Shown: positions 42,799 through 51,460, numbered from the stretch's first letter. The stretch is 64,000 bases of DNA from Bradyrhizobium sp. CCGUVB4N (GCF_024199945.1 NZ_JANADP010000001.1:2542001-2606000); one strand, 5' to 3'. The notes: generated from the sequence alone by a model not told the origin. A program made the numbers and translations.

Positions 42799-44055
42799 AT
42801 GAGCGCGGAGCCCATACTTGCTGGTGCGCCCTGGCTGACCTCGGGCGGGACGGCGCGCGTCCTGCACCTGCTCAATGCCGATGGCGAGGAAGCGCGCGTG
42901 GTCGGCGGCACCGTCCGCAACGCGCTGCTCGGCCTGCCGCCGGGCGACACCGATATCGCGACCACGGCGCGCCCCGAGGAGGTGGTCCGGCGCGCGAAAG
43001 CTGCCGGTATCAAGAGCGTGCCGACCGGCATCGACCACGGCACCGTCACGCTGGTCATCGACGGCACACCTTACGAAGTCACGACGCTGCGCGAGGACAC
43101 CGAAACTTTCGGCCGCAAGGCTAAGGTCGTCTTCGGCCGCGACTGGGTCAAGGACGCCGAGCGGCGCGATTTTACGATGAACGGCCTGTCGGTCGACGCG
43201 AGCGGCGTGGTCTACGATTATGTCGGCGGCATCGTCGATGCCAAAGCGCGGCGCGTGCGCTTCATTGGCGCGCCCGACCAGCGCATCGCCGAGGATTATT
43301 TGCGGATCCTGCGCTTCTTCCGCATCCATGCCGCGTTCGGCGCCGGCGATCCCGATCGCGACGGCTACCTCGCCTGCATCCGTGGCCGCGGCGGCCTTGC
43401 CACGCTCTCGGCCGAGCGCGTGCGCATGGAGATGCTGAAATTGCTGGTGGCGGGCGGCGCATCCGCAGCCGTGCTTGCGATGGCCGATGCCGGCTTGCTG
43501 CCAGCGATGATCGGCGGCGTTGTCTATACCGGGCCGCTGACGGCGATGATCGCGATCGAGCAGGAGCTGCGCTTGCCGGCCAGCGTCACACGGCGTCTGG
43601 CGGCGCTGACGGTGGCCGTCACCGAAGACGCCAAGCGCGTCGCGACGCGCTTGCGGCTCTCTAACGCCGAAGCCAAGGCGCTGGATTCGATGGGCCATCG
43701 CTGGTGGCGCTTGCCGACCAAGGGCGAAGCCAATGCGCGGCGGCTGGTGTATCGGCTGGGGCCCGAGCGCTATCACGATCGTGTGTTGCTGGCCTGGGCG
43801 CGGGGCGGCGGCGACGTGAATTCGTCGCGCTGGCGCGAGCTTGCCGAGCTGCCGCAACGCTGGACCGCGCCGAAATTCCCGCTGAAAGCCGCCGACTTCA
43901 TCGCGCGCGGAATGGCCGAGGGACCTGCGCTCGGACATGTGTTGACACTTGCCGAGGACGCTTGGCTTGCAGCGGATTTTCCACTAGAGGAAGCCGCACT
44001 CGCTGCCATCGCCGATCAAGCTGCGGCACGCATCAGCCGCGATGAGAGAACGTGA
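42799..44055 (+). CDS. CCA tRNA nucleotidyltransferase / poly(A) polymerase family
   Basis: A 418-residue class II nucleotidyltransferase. The head domain shows VVGGTVRNALLGLPPGDTDIAT (GGxxRN plus DxD), RRDFTMNGLS and the neck motif IAEDYLRILRFFRIHAAFG, which match enzymes that add or repair the tRNA 3' CCA. The C-terminal half is helical. CCA-adding and poly(A)-polymerase activities cannot be separated by eye in this family. Twenty-two bases follow DUF6111; its stop overlaps the GTG of the next gene by 4 bases. Confidence 0.92.
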   Translation: MSAEPILAGAPWLTSGGTARVLHLLNADGEEARVVGGTVRNALLGLPPGDTDIATTARPEEVVRRAKAAGIKSVPTGIDHGTVTLVIDGTPYEVTTLREDTETFGRKAKVVFGRDWVKDAERRDFTMNGLSVDASGVVYDYVGGIVDAKARRVRFIGAPDQRIAEDYLRILRFFRIHAAFGAGDPDRDGYLACIRGRGGLATLSAERVRMEMLKLLVAGGASAAVLAMADAGLLPAMIGGVVYTGPLTAMIAIEQELRLPASVTRRLAALTVAVTEDAKRVATRLRLSNAEAKALDSMGHRWWRLPTKGEANARRLVYRLGPERYHDRVLLAWARGGGDVNSSRWRELAELPQRWTAPKFPLKAADFIARGMAEGPALGHVLTLAEDAWLAADFPLEEAALAAIADQAAARISRDERT

Positions 44056-44822
44056 CCATCGTTTCAGGCTTCGCCGACATCTCGATATTTCAGCTCTTGC
44101 TGGTCGCGTTGATGGCGTTGTTTGCTTCGATCATCGGTGGTCTCGCCGGCTACGGCACCGGAGCGTTGATGCCGCTGGTGCTGGTGCCGTTGGTCGGTGC
44201 CGAGCCCGTGGTGCCGATCATTGCGATCTCCGCGCTCTTCACCAATTCCAGCCGTGCGGTCGCCTATCTCCGCTATGCCGATCGCCGCCGTGCGCTGATC
44301 GTGCTGGCCTGCGCGGCGCTGACCACTGCGCTCGGCGCCTATGGCTACACGCGCCTCACCAATTCCGGCGCGGCACTCGTGATCGGCACCATGCTGATCC
44401 TCAGCGTGCCGCTGCGCCGCGTGCTGCGTCGCCGCCAGGTCAAGATCGGCAACACCGGCCTCGCAGCCGGTTCGGTCGGCTACGGCGTGCTGGTTGGAGG
44501 CACCTCCGGCTCCGGCGTGATCCTGCTCTCGCTGCTGATGGCCGCAGGCCTCGAAGGCGCCGCCGTGATCGCAACCGATGCGATGATCTCGCTCGGCACC
44601 GGCCTGATCAAGATTTCGGTGTTTGGCCTCGCCGGCGCCGTCACCGCGCAGGTGCTCGCCTTCGCGCTGCTGATCGGCGGCATCGCCATTCCCGGCGCGT
44701 TCCTGGCCAAGGCCTTCGTCGAGCGAATGCCGGTGCATATTCACACCGCAATCCTCGACGTCGCCGTGATCACCGGTGGGCTGGTGATGATCTCGGCGGC
44801 GGCGAAGCAACTGGTCGGGTAG
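44052..44822 (+). CDS. TauE/SafE-family sulfite or organic anion exporter
   Basis: A 256-residue inner-membrane protein with about 8 helices in two similar halves, typical of TauE/SafE carriers: ALFASIIGGLAGYGTGALMPLVLVPLVG with a Gly/Pro-rich reentrant loop, repeated as VGYGVLVGGTSGSGVILLSLLM. Such proteins export sulfoacetate, sulfite or related anions. Start is GTG in an overlap with the nucleotidyltransferase stop. It is the last gene of the run and ends at a weak stem-loop. Confidence 0.88.
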   Translation: MTIVSGFADISIFQLLLVALMALFASIIGGLAGYGTGALMPLVLVPLVGAEPVVPIIAISALFTNSSRAVAYLRYADRRRALIVLACAALTTALGAYGYTRLTNSGAALVIGTMLILSVPLRRVLRRRQVKIGNTGLAAGSVGYGVLVGGTSGSGVILLSLLMAAGLEGAAVIATDAMISLGTGLIKISVFGLAGAVTAQVLAFALLIGGIAIPGAFLAKAFVERMPVHIHTAILDVAVITGGLVMISAAAKQLVG

Positions 44823-44827
44823 GGGAC

Positions 44828-44854
44828 GGCGCTACGATTTGGATTAGCGCCCTT
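44828..44854. terminator. Stem-loop between convergent TauE and VOC genes
   Basis: GGCGCTA (44828-44834) pairs with TAGCGCC (44845-44851) across a 10-base loop, with a short T-run after it. The 31-base gap between the two convergent genes leaves room for nothing else. Confidence 0.55.
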
Positions 44855-45222
44855 TAAGCCGCGGTCGCCAGCACGCGCAGGCGATGACCGTCGGGATCGA
44901 GCGCAACAAAGGTGTGTCCGAACGGCATGGCCGTCGGGGGCTGCGCAATCCGGACGCCGCGGGTTGTCCACGCCTCAAAGGTCGCGCGCACCGCCTCCGC
45001 GTCTGCGGCCGCCCATGAGATCTCGCTAGAGCCGGATTGCGAAGCGGAAGCAGGCTCGACGGCGTCCCGCTGCCACAATCCCAGCATGGTGCCGTTCCCG
45101 AGTGGAAGAAGCACGAATTTGGGGGATGATTGCGCGACGGGGCGCTCCAGCAGTTTCTGATAGAAGGCGGAACTCGCTTGTGCATCGTCGACATAGAGCA
45201 CAACGAGATTGAAGTCGGCCAT
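44854..45222 (-). CDS. VOC/glyoxalase-fold protein (PhnB-like)
   Basis: A 122-residue vicinal-oxygen-chelate protein: FNLVVLYVDDAQASSAFYQKLLERP, a central strand LLPLGNGTMLGLWQR and the closing FVALDPDGHRLRVL. These can be dioxygenases, isomerases or antibiotic-binding proteins; metal-ligand positions are not all clear. I take the ATG at 45222 since AGGAG lies 6 bases before it; the ATG at 45228 sits directly against that site. An operator-like repeat 50 bases upstream matches one in front of the WYL regulator gene, which lies just upstream on the same strand. Confidence 0.85.
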   Translation of the reverse strand: MADFNLVVLYVDDAQASSAFYQKLLERPVAQSSPKFVLLPLGNGTMLGLWQRDAVEPASASQSGSSEISWAAADAEAVRATFEAWTTRGVRIAQPPTAMPFGHTFVALDPDGHRLRVLATAA

Positions 45223-45271
45223 TTGCATCTCCTGTTTGGCTTGGCGATGGCCGAGGGCTTACGGGACGGTG

Positions 45272-45291
45272 CTGTCAGTTTCTGTCAGCAT
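45272..45291. promoter_or_regulatory. Putative WYL-regulator operator before the VOC gene
   Basis: CTGTCAG-TTT-CTGTCAGCAT: two 7-bp direct repeats with a 3-base gap, that is a 10-base period. It lies 50 bases upstream of the VOC start and just beyond the stop of the regulator gene. The same arrangement is found at 46002-46021. Confidence 0.6.
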
Positions 45292-45293
45292 GA

Positions 45294-45980
45294 TCAGCGT
45301 TCGCCAATGCGTTCCCGCTGCTGCCACTCCCGCAGCAAGTCGGTACGGCGCCGCGGGTAGCGGCGCTCCGAGAGCGTGATCGACAGGATCCGGTCAGTGC
45401 GGAAATGGCGGTAGTCGCCGCGGCTCTCGCACCAGGCCGCCACCATGCGTACCCGATCGAAGAATCCGAGTGCGATCGGCCAGATCGTGCGTTTGGTGCG
45501 GTTGTCTCGTTCGTCGCTGTAGGTAATGCGCAGTTTGCATTCGGTGCGGATGGCGGCCCGGATGATCGGCAATTCGGAGTCGCCTGCCGCCGGATCGCGG
45601 CGAGCGACCATCAGGCTCGACGTCTCCAGGCTCCGCTGGAGGTCGTCCGGCAGTACGGCGGCGATTTTCGCAAGCGCGTTCCGGGCCGCCTTTCCGAGCG
45701 GCTCGTCCGGCTGAGCGGCAACCCATCGACCGCCCAGCACCAGCGCTTCGATCTCCTCTTCCGAGAACATCAGGGGCGGCAACATGAAGCCCGGCCGCAG
45801 GACATAGCCGATGCCGGCCTCGCCATCGATGTGGGCCCCTTGGCTCTTCAGCGTTTCGATGTCGCGATAGATCGTCCGGAGCGAGACGCCGAGTTCATCG
45901 GCCAGTCGGCATGCTGCGACGGGCCGACGGTGACTGCGCAAGAGCTGGATCACGTCGAGAAGGCGTTGGGCGCGTGACAT
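45294..45980 (-). CDS. YafY-type HTH/WYL-domain regulator
   Basis: A 228-residue transcription regulator: HTH_11 winged helix (about 1-60, RLLDVIQLLRSHRRPVAACRLADELGVSLRTIYRDIETLKSQG) and WYL domain (about 130-200: IRAAIRTECKLRITYSDERDNRTKRTIWPIALGFFDRVRMVAAWCE). WYL proteins sense small ligands or nucleic acids. Regulators of this subgroup often sit beside VOC or SRPBCC genes that they control, as here. Thirty bases before its ATG lies a repeat identical in layout to the one before the VOC gene, so autoregulation is likely. Confidence 0.9.
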   Translation of the reverse strand: MSRAQRLLDVIQLLRSHRRPVAACRLADELGVSLRTIYRDIETLKSQGAHIDGEAGIGYVLRPGFMLPPLMFSEEEIEALVLGGRWVAAQPDEPLGKAARNALAKIAAVLPDDLQRSLETSSLMVARRDPAAGDSELPIIRAAIRTECKLRITYSDERDNRTKRTIWPIALGFFDRVRMVAAWCESRGDYRHFRTDRILSITLSERRYPRRRTDLLREWQQRERIGER

Positions 45981-46001
45981 GGCGGCTCATATCACGGCAT
46001 C

Positions 46002-46021
46002 CTGCCAGATTCTGTCAGCAT
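46002..46021. promoter_or_regulatory. Putative autoregulatory operator of the WYL regulator
   Basis: CTGCCAG-ATT-CTGTCAGCAT, two 7-bp direct repeats (one mismatch) with a 3-base gap. Its 12-base core TTCTGTCAGCAT is identical to that at 45280-45291. Confidence 0.6.
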
Positions 46022-46043
46022 CGGCTTCCGACTCGGGAATTGT

Positions 46044-46062
46044 GTGACAGCTGGATTGTCAC
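46044..46062. promoter_or_regulatory. Inverted GTGACA/TGTCAC pair upstream of the regulator
   Basis: GTGACA-N7-TGTCAC, an inverted arrangement of the same TGTCA core found in the direct repeats nearby; possible extra binding site or part of the promoter. Confidence 0.4.
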
Positions 46063-46384
46063 CGTAATCTCCTGGCGTCAGGCTGGATTGAGGCACCGAT
46101 GGTCAATATCGCACCGCCAGCAGACGCTAGCGCGCAACTCGGAACTTTCGGAAAATTCCGAGGTAGATCGGATGGCCAATGGCATGGAGTGCCGGCTGTA
46201 GCGCATTGTGACGTGCCTGGCCTGGTGAAAGCCCGTCAGTCCAGCAAATTGGCCTCAGCTCGGGCAGCCCCGGAGTTGGGGCCGATTTTTGTTGGCAGTT
46301 GGCAGTGGGAATGGGCCATCGGCCATGGTGTCAGGAAAGAACTGCCCGAACAAAATTCCAGCGCGAGGTCTGGGGGGACAACCA

Positions 46385-46648
46385 ATGTTCTGGGTATTTT
46401 GGGACACGATGCTCAAGCGCGTCCGTATCCACCACCCGGAATGCGTCGCGTGCCGAAATGGCCAGGGAATGGAGCAGGGCAGTATTCGCGTCGGCCGCGG
46501 CAGCACTTATTTCTGGGAGGAGTTTCCCAGCTATCCGGAGGCCCGCCGGAAAACGGAGCAGCTTCGCCGAGCGGGCATGATGGCTCAAGGCTGCCGTGTC
46601 AATTGCAGCCTCTGCCATCCCGAACGTCCGACCAAGGATTCGGCTTAG
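46385..46648 (+). CDS. Small unknown protein with Cys pairs
   Basis: An 87-residue protein not recognised. It is aromatic at the start (MFWVFWDTM), basic and rich in His/Cys: HHPECVACRNG and CRVNCSLCHPE give spaced Cys-x2-Cys pairs that could form a zinc site. A strong GGGGGGA site precedes the ATG at 46385, which supports translation. The open frame extends 96 bases upstream but without family likeness. It lies between the WYL regulator and an outer-membrane barrel gene, convergent with the latter. I cannot suggest a role beyond metal or nucleic-acid binding. Confidence 0.55.
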   Translation: MFWVFWDTMLKRVRIHHPECVACRNGQGMEQGSIRVGRGSTYFWEEFPSYPEARRKTEQLRRAGMMAQGCRVNCSLCHPERPTKDSA

Positions 46649-46699
46649 GGTGCATCAGGCACGCGCCGGCGTGCGGCGGCGATGACGTTCCCCGCGTCT

Positions 46700-47518
46700 C
46701 TAGAAATTGTAGTTCAGGCCGACGCGCACCAGATTGCCGTTGTTGCGAAATCTGTACGTGATCGTGTTGTTCGCATCGCCCGGAATCGGCGCGTAATCCA
46801 GGGTGAGGTTCTGTCTGCCAAGATCGTAGTAGAGGTATTCGACCTTGGCCCTCCAATTGCTGGCAAATGCGTATTCCAGGCCGCCGCCCGCGGTCCAACC
46901 GACGCGAACCGACGACGAGCTGGCGCTGATCTGGACTGGGCCCGCACCGTTCGGCACGCCAATGGTATAGATGCTGTCATCGACCTTTCCATAGGCCAGG
47001 CCGCCGGTTGCAAACGCGAGCAATCTGTTGTTCAGGGTCGTGAACCCGAGGCGACCGCGCACGGTCCCAAGCCAGCCGAGCTTCTGTGTCGCGGATTCGG
47101 TATTGGGGTCGATGATGCCGCCGCCGATGAAAGGGGTCGCCGGGTATACGCGCGTATCGGTCTTGTTCAGGCCGCTATAGTTGATATCGGCTTCGAGACC
47201 CGCGACCCAATTCGACCCGAACTGGAAATTGTATCCAGCCTGAACGCCGCCGGTGAAAGCGGTATCGCGGACGTCGAAGCTCGGAAATTGGCCAACGGCC
47301 TGGCGCCCGGGAAAATCAACGCCGGTGGTCGTGAATGACACGGGGTCCGCCCGTCTGTCGTTCCAGATGACGCCGACATTGCCGCCCAGGTAGAACCCGG
47401 ACCAGCTGTAGGCGACAGGTGCCGCAGGCGGCGCCTTGTACACGGGCGCGAGGTCGGCCGCGTTGGCCGAACCGGTGATCACAATCGTTGCGACAGCAAC
47501 TGGAACCCACGCACGCAC
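46700..47518 (-). CDS. Outer-membrane beta-barrel protein, Omp25/opacity-like
   Basis: A 272-residue outer-membrane protein. GTG start with a GGGAG site, signal peptide (residues 1-20, VAVATIVITGSANA), then ADLAPVYKAPPAAPVAYSWSGFYLGGNVGV, the standard opening of rhizobial Omp25/Omp31-like proteins. Alternating aromatic strands follow (GFTTLNNRLLAFATGGLAYGKV, WTAGGGLEYAFASNWRAKVEYLYYDLG), ending in the C-terminal Phe (VGLNYNF) that BamA recognises. Eight strands are expected. These are abundant structural proteins; the gene is monocistronic. Confidence 0.9.
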   Translation of the reverse strand: MRAWVPVAVATIVITGSANAADLAPVYKAPPAAPVAYSWSGFYLGGNVGVIWNDRRADPVSFTTTGVDFPGRQAVGQFPSFDVRDTAFTGGVQAGYNFQFGSNWVAGLEADINYSGLNKTDTRVYPATPFIGGGIIDPNTESATQKLGWLGTVRGRLGFTTLNNRLLAFATGGLAYGKVDDSIYTIGVPNGAGPVQISASSSSVRVGWTAGGGLEYAFASNWRAKVEYLYYDLGRQNLTLDYAPIPGDANNTITYRFRNNGNLVRVGLNYNF

Positions 47519-47755
47519 AGACCATCTCCCGTTAGCCCGCGAGCATATCTAACCACAGCCGCGAGACGACGCCTGTGCACTTCGGGCAACACCCCGTGAA
47601 ATAGCGACGAATTAAGTTGCAAAATCAAAGTTCCACGAGGTCATCGTTAACGAACCGTCCGGGCGCCGCCGCCGACCAAGAAAGCGGGAGCAGCGCCCAA
47701 GGGGGTGGCTAACGGCCGTCCCGGCTCCTCCCGTCGATTGCGGAAGCCACATGTG

Positions 47756-48613
47756 ATGCAGATGCGCTCCACACGATACCGGTTGTTTCCATGGCTGACC
47801 GTGCTGGCTCTCGCAGGCTTGCCTGCGGTGGCTGTCGCGGACGACGCGGACACCTGCGCAAGGCAATCAGGCGACGCCGCCATCGCGGCATGCTCCCGCG
47901 CCATTGCGTCGGGCGATTTCAGGGGCGAGGAGCTTGCGAAAATCTACCTGAACCGCGGCGTTGAATATAAAAACAAGAGCGAGCTCGACCGCGCCATCGC
48001 CGACTACAGCGAGGCGATCCGGGCCGATCCCAACCGCGCCGCTGCCTATTTCAACCGCGGCAACGCCCGGCAGGCCAAGCGCGACTTCGATCGCGCCGCC
48101 GCCGACTACAGCGAGGTCATCCGGCTCGATCCGGGCTACGTCAAGGCCTACAACAACCGCGGCGTCACTTGGTCGGAGAGGGGGGCGGCCGACCGCGCCA
48201 TCGCCGATTACAACGAGGCGATCAGGCTCGATGCGAACTACGTCGAAGCCTACAATAACCGCGGCAATGCCTGGATCACCAAGGGGGACCGCGATCGCGC
48301 CATCGGCGACTACGATGCAGCGCTCCGCCTCAATCCGAAATATGTCGAAGCCTATGACAACCGCGGCGACGCTTTCCTGGCCAAGGGCGACCTCGACAGC
48401 GCCATCGCCGACTACAACGAAGCGATCCGGCTCGATCCGAGATTTGCCAAATCCTATTACAACCGCGGCGTGGCGCGGGAGAAGAAGCGCAGTCTCGTCG
48501 AGGCCTTGTCCGACTTCGAAGCCTATGCGCAACTCGTTCCGTCCGACCCGGATGGCCCGAACTCCCTGGCGCGCGTCAAGACGGAATTGAGCGCGATGAC
48601 GGGGCGGCGCTGA
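47756..48613 (+). CDS. Exported TPR-repeat protein
   Basis: A 285-residue protein with a signal peptide (about 1-30, FPWLTVLALAGLPAVAVADD), a short N-terminal pair of Cys (TCARQSGDAAIAACSRAIASGDF) and seven tandem TPR units, the middle ones almost identical (AYNNRGNAW...DRAIADYNEAIRLDP). The near-identity of repeats points to recent duplication. It is periplasmic by prediction and likely a scaffold. The ATG at 47756 and one at 47762 are equally possible. It resembles the smaller TPR protein at 13567. Confidence 0.85.
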   Translation: MQMRSTRYRLFPWLTVLALAGLPAVAVADDADTCARQSGDAAIAACSRAIASGDFRGEELAKIYLNRGVEYKNKSELDRAIADYSEAIRADPNRAAAYFNRGNARQAKRDFDRAAADYSEVIRLDPGYVKAYNNRGVTWSERGAADRAIADYNEAIRLDANYVEAYNNRGNAWITKGDRDRAIGDYDAALRLNPKYVEAYDNRGDAFLAKGDLDSAIADYNEAIRLDPRFAKSYYNRGVAREKKRSLVEALSDFEAYAQLVPSDPDGPNSLARVKTELSAMTGRR

Positions 48614-48757
48614 TGGCTTGATGGCTGGGAGTGGCCGACGCGCACACAGCCGCCACTCCGTCCGACCTGTGCTGATGATCCGATGCGGGCATTCCGCATG
48701 GCTCGAAATCCTCAAGCCATGCGGTCTTGTGTCCTGGTCAGAGCCGCCAGGCGTGGA

Positions 48758-49318
48758 CTAGCGGCGGCCCCATTGCTGGCTTTCGGCGATGCGCTTTTCG
48801 CCGGGCAACTTGCCACCGGCCAGCAGGCTGGTGCAAAGCCACCGGGATTCTCTCGGTTGCGCGCCAAGGAAAGCCTTGGTCTCTACGCACTGCGCGTAAG
48901 TGTTGTAGCTGAGCGTGTCGGTGCACGTCGGCGAGAACATGCTCCCGTCAACCCCTCCGCCGGCAGCCATGCTACATCCAATCCAGGGAGCGTTGCCGAC
49001 CCTGAAACTTGTTTCGCAACCACCGTTGCAGCTGCGGGCTTCCCTCTCCAGCTTGGCGAGCCTCGCCAACGGTGAACCTGGCTCGAACGACGCCGTTTGA
49101 CCGGTTGCTGAGCCTGGTGCCCGGTGGTGGGTTCTCGCGGTCGTTGGCCCCTGTCGCGGCACAACAGTCGGTCTTGCCTTCGGCGCTTCGACGGAAACGG
49201 CGGGAAGTGAAGAGTTCGGTGTGGGTTGAGACCATGCCGTGCCTGATGTGCTGCACAGCAAGACGGTTGCCAAGGTAGCGACGACTGACGGCACGGCGAA
49301 GCCAAACGAGAATCTCAT
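48758..49318 (-). CDS. Secreted cysteine-rich protein of unknown function
   Basis: A 186-residue exported protein. The signal peptide (1-29, PSVVATLATVLLCSTSGTAWSQ) is followed by LPAVSVEAPKARPTVVP, a segment like that at the N-terminus of the TonB receptor in this window, then a basic linker and a Cys-rich C-terminal part (RSCNGGCETSF, WIGCS, FSPTCTDTLSYNTYAQCVETKAFLG, WLCTSL) with about seven cysteines. The start at 49318 has a GGGGAGG site; longer upstream frame is out of character. It seems to be a rhizobial secreted family; no role is evident. Confidence 0.7.
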   Translation of the reverse strand: MRFSFGFAVPSVVATLATVLLCSTSGTAWSQPTPNSSLPAVSVEAPKARPTVVPRQGPTTARTHHRAPGSATGQTASFEPGSPLARLAKLEREARSCNGGCETSFRVGNAPWIGCSMAAGGGVDGSMFSPTCTDTLSYNTYAQCVETKAFLGAQPRESRWLCTSLLAGGKLPGEKRIAESQQWGRR

Positions 49319-49629
49319 AAGGTGCCTCCCCAAAAAGGACGGAAATGTAATCCCGACAGCCAAGAGTTGTATCACAGCATTCCGATACCGACAATTCGGA
49401 CGACGCAGGCGCACCTGCGTCATCGACATGGTGGCCGACAGAACGCCGCCCGCTCGCGCCGTTGCGATGTCGGCTTCCGGCCTTTCTGTGACATTCAGTG
49501 ATGTCCGCTCGTGCGCCGTTGTGTGCGACGATTGCCTGGGCCCTGGCCGTGGGCCCACGAAGTTGCCAACACGCCGTTGTCACAATATGACGCCGTGTCC
49601 GACGACCCATCTTCCCAGGAGCCAGCAAT
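49319..49629. other. 311-base gap between divergent secreted-protein and dioxygenase genes
   Basis: It must hold two divergent promoters. I see no clear operator or RNA gene; an AGGAG ribosome site for the dioxygenase is at 49617-49621. Confidence 0.5.
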
Positions 49630-50703
49630 ATGAACGTGGTCTCAGCGACCCGCGGGATCGATCGCCCGTCAGGCAAGATCGACATCCCATCCGCCTGGCT
49701 AGGCACCGAGATGAAGGCCAATCCTGATCGGTGGCTGATATCGCTTCAGGCCGGCGAGATCGCGGAGCTCGAGAACGCGGCGGAATCCTATCTTGGTCGA
49801 AGCCGGAAAATCGCCGACATCACCAAGGACAGCTTTCCGCTTCCGCGCCTCGGTGCGCATCTGGAACAGCTCAAGGCAAAGCTGCTGACCGGCCTGGGCT
49901 TCGAGGTCATCCGCGGCCTCCCGGTGGCGACATACAGCCAGGAGTTTGCGGCTACGATATTTTGCGGGGTGGGCGCGCATCTGGGATCAGCGCGGTCCCA
50001 GAATGCGGCGGGTCACATTCTCGGTCACGTCCGTGACATCGGCGCCGATGCCAGGGATCCGAACACGAGGATCTATCAGACGTCGGAACGGCAGACATTC
50101 CACACGGATTCGTCCGACGTGGTTGGACTGTTATGCATCCGCGAGGCGATGGAGGGAGGGGACTCTCTCCTGGTCAGCACGACGTCGATCTACAACGACA
50201 TGTTCGACAGGCGTCCCGACCTTGCCGCGCTCCTGTTCGAGCCGATCGCGACCGACCGGCGCGGCGAGGTGCCGGAGAACGAAAAGCCGTATCTCGAAAT
50301 CCCGGTGCTGAATTGGCATGCGGGATTCCTGACCGGGTTCTATCAGCGCCAGTACATCGACAGCGCGCAGCGCTTTCCCGATGCGCCGAGACTGACGCCG
50401 GCCCATGTCGAGGCGCTCGATCTTTTCGACGCGCTCGCGAATGATCCCCGCTTGCATTTCGGCATGCGGCTACAGCCGGGGGACATGCAGTTCGTCTACA
50501 ATCATGCCTTGCTGCATGACCGGACCGGATTCCGCGATTGGCCCAATGCCGGCGAAAAACGTCATCTGCTGCGCCTTTGGCTCAGCATGGCCGGTGACCG
50601 GCCGCTGCCCGATTGCTTCAAGCAGCGCTATGGCTCGATTGAGATCGGCAACCGTGGCGGCATCATCACCAAAGGGACCAGTCTGAACGTTCCGCTGGAT
50701 TGA
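49630..50703 (+). CDS. TauD/TfdA-family Fe(II)/2-oxoglutarate dioxygenase-like protein
   Basis: A 357-residue non-haem iron oxygenase. The facial triad is visible as His and Asp in QTFHTDSSDVVGL and the distal His in YNHALLHDRTGF; the arginine that holds 2-oxoglutarate fits HLLRLWLSM about 20 residues later. Length is above the 280-300 of TauD, with an N-terminal extension of about 80 residues containing LGRSRKIADITKDSFPLP. Enzymes of this branch hydroxylate small amino-acid-like or gamma-butyrobetaine-like compounds. It stands alone, so no substrate can be inferred. Confidence 0.85.
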   Translation: MNVVSATRGIDRPSGKIDIPSAWLGTEMKANPDRWLISLQAGEIAELENAAESYLGRSRKIADITKDSFPLPRLGAHLEQLKAKLLTGLGFEVIRGLPVATYSQEFAATIFCGVGAHLGSARSQNAAGHILGHVRDIGADARDPNTRIYQTSERQTFHTDSSDVVGLLCIREAMEGGDSLLVSTTSIYNDMFDRRPDLAALLFEPIATDRRGEVPENEKPYLEIPVLNWHAGFLTGFYQRQYIDSAQRFPDAPRLTPAHVEALDLFDALANDPRLHFGMRLQPGDMQFVYNHALLHDRTGFRDWPNAGEKRHLLRLWLSMAGDRPLPDCFKQRYGSIEIGNRGGIITKGTSLNVPLD

Positions 50704-50751
50704 TGGTCCGAGTCGGACGACATCGCTCCCGGCACTTGCGGGTTCGAGCGT

Positions 50752-51027
50752 CTATGGGCCGTGCAAGCTGCCCAGAAACCGCTCCTTTTCGCCGGGCGCA
50801 TAACCCTGACACGCGCCGTAATATGCTTCCGGCTTGTCACAGGGGTCGGCGGACCTGGATTCGGTCGGCGGCCGGGATGGCGCGTACGCAAAGCTCGAAG
50901 CGGCGCCCGGCGCGAACGTGCCCTGATCGGAGCGAACGACAGCGTGCCGATGGCTGTGGTGCGCCGGCGCCGCGTTCGCAACGCCGCACAGGCCGATCAA
51001 AAGGCTCAAAGCCAAAATGGAACGCAT
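50752..51027 (-). CDS. Small secreted His-containing protein
   Basis: A 91-residue protein: signal peptide (1-20, ILALSLLIGLCGVANAAP), a His-rich start of the mature part (HHSHRHAVV), and a short tail with two Cys (DPCDKPEAYYGACQGYAPGEKERF). Not a recognised family. First of four very small exported proteins on the minus strand between here and 52406. Confidence 0.6.
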   Translation of the reverse strand: MRSILALSLLIGLCGVANAAPAHHSHRHAVVRSDQGTFAPGAASSFAYAPSRPPTESRSADPCDKPEAYYGACQGYAPGEKERFLGSLHGP

Positions 51028-51223
51028 CGCTTTTTCTCCAGCTGCCTCTCGTCTCGTAACTTAAGGCTCGGCTGCAGCGCCCCAACGGGTGTGGGCTTCA
51101 CGACCGGTCACATCCCCGGCATCGGGGACCCGCATCGGGCGAGCGATCGTGCGATCTGGCAAATGTCGCTTGTCGACATCGCGGGCTGATTGTCGCGTGC
51201 GTGAGCCGCCGGCGCTGCCGTGA

Positions 51224-51460
51224 TCAGCGCGTCCGGCGCGGAGCCGGAGCCTGCTGTTGGAACCTCACGCGCGGATTTATGTCGCAGTAGGTATTCCACC
51301 GGCCGGACGACGACGCCAGGCACTGTTCTCGCGTCGAATACATGCACTCGCCGGGGAAGCCGAGCCCGCCGCCAAACACGCACCAGGGATAGTCACGCTC
51401 GGCGTGCGCTGCGGGAGCAAGTCCCGCCACCATGAAGACAACCAGCAAGGCGATCCGCAT
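51224..51460 (-). CDS. DUF3551 small secreted protein
   Basis: A 78-residue exported protein with signal peptide (1-20) and four cysteines in the pattern YPWC...GECMYSTREQCLASSSGRWNTYC, the DUF3551 hallmark; an Arg-rich end follows. DUF3551 is numerous in Bradyrhizobium and has no assigned function. The ATG at 51460 has a GGAGG site 6 bases upstream; the 15-base longer frame is unneeded. Confidence 0.78.
   Translation of the reverse strand: MRIALLVVFMVAGLAPAAHAERDYPWCVFGGGLGFPGECMYSTREQCLASSSGRWNTYCDINPRVRFQQQAPAPRRTR

Larger units (their letters stand above)
45981..46384. other. 404-base gene-free gap with operator-like repeats
   Basis: Apart from the repeats at 46002-46062 listed separately, I see no open frame with a credible start and ribosome site, no RNA gene and no repeat here. 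Confidence 0.6.
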
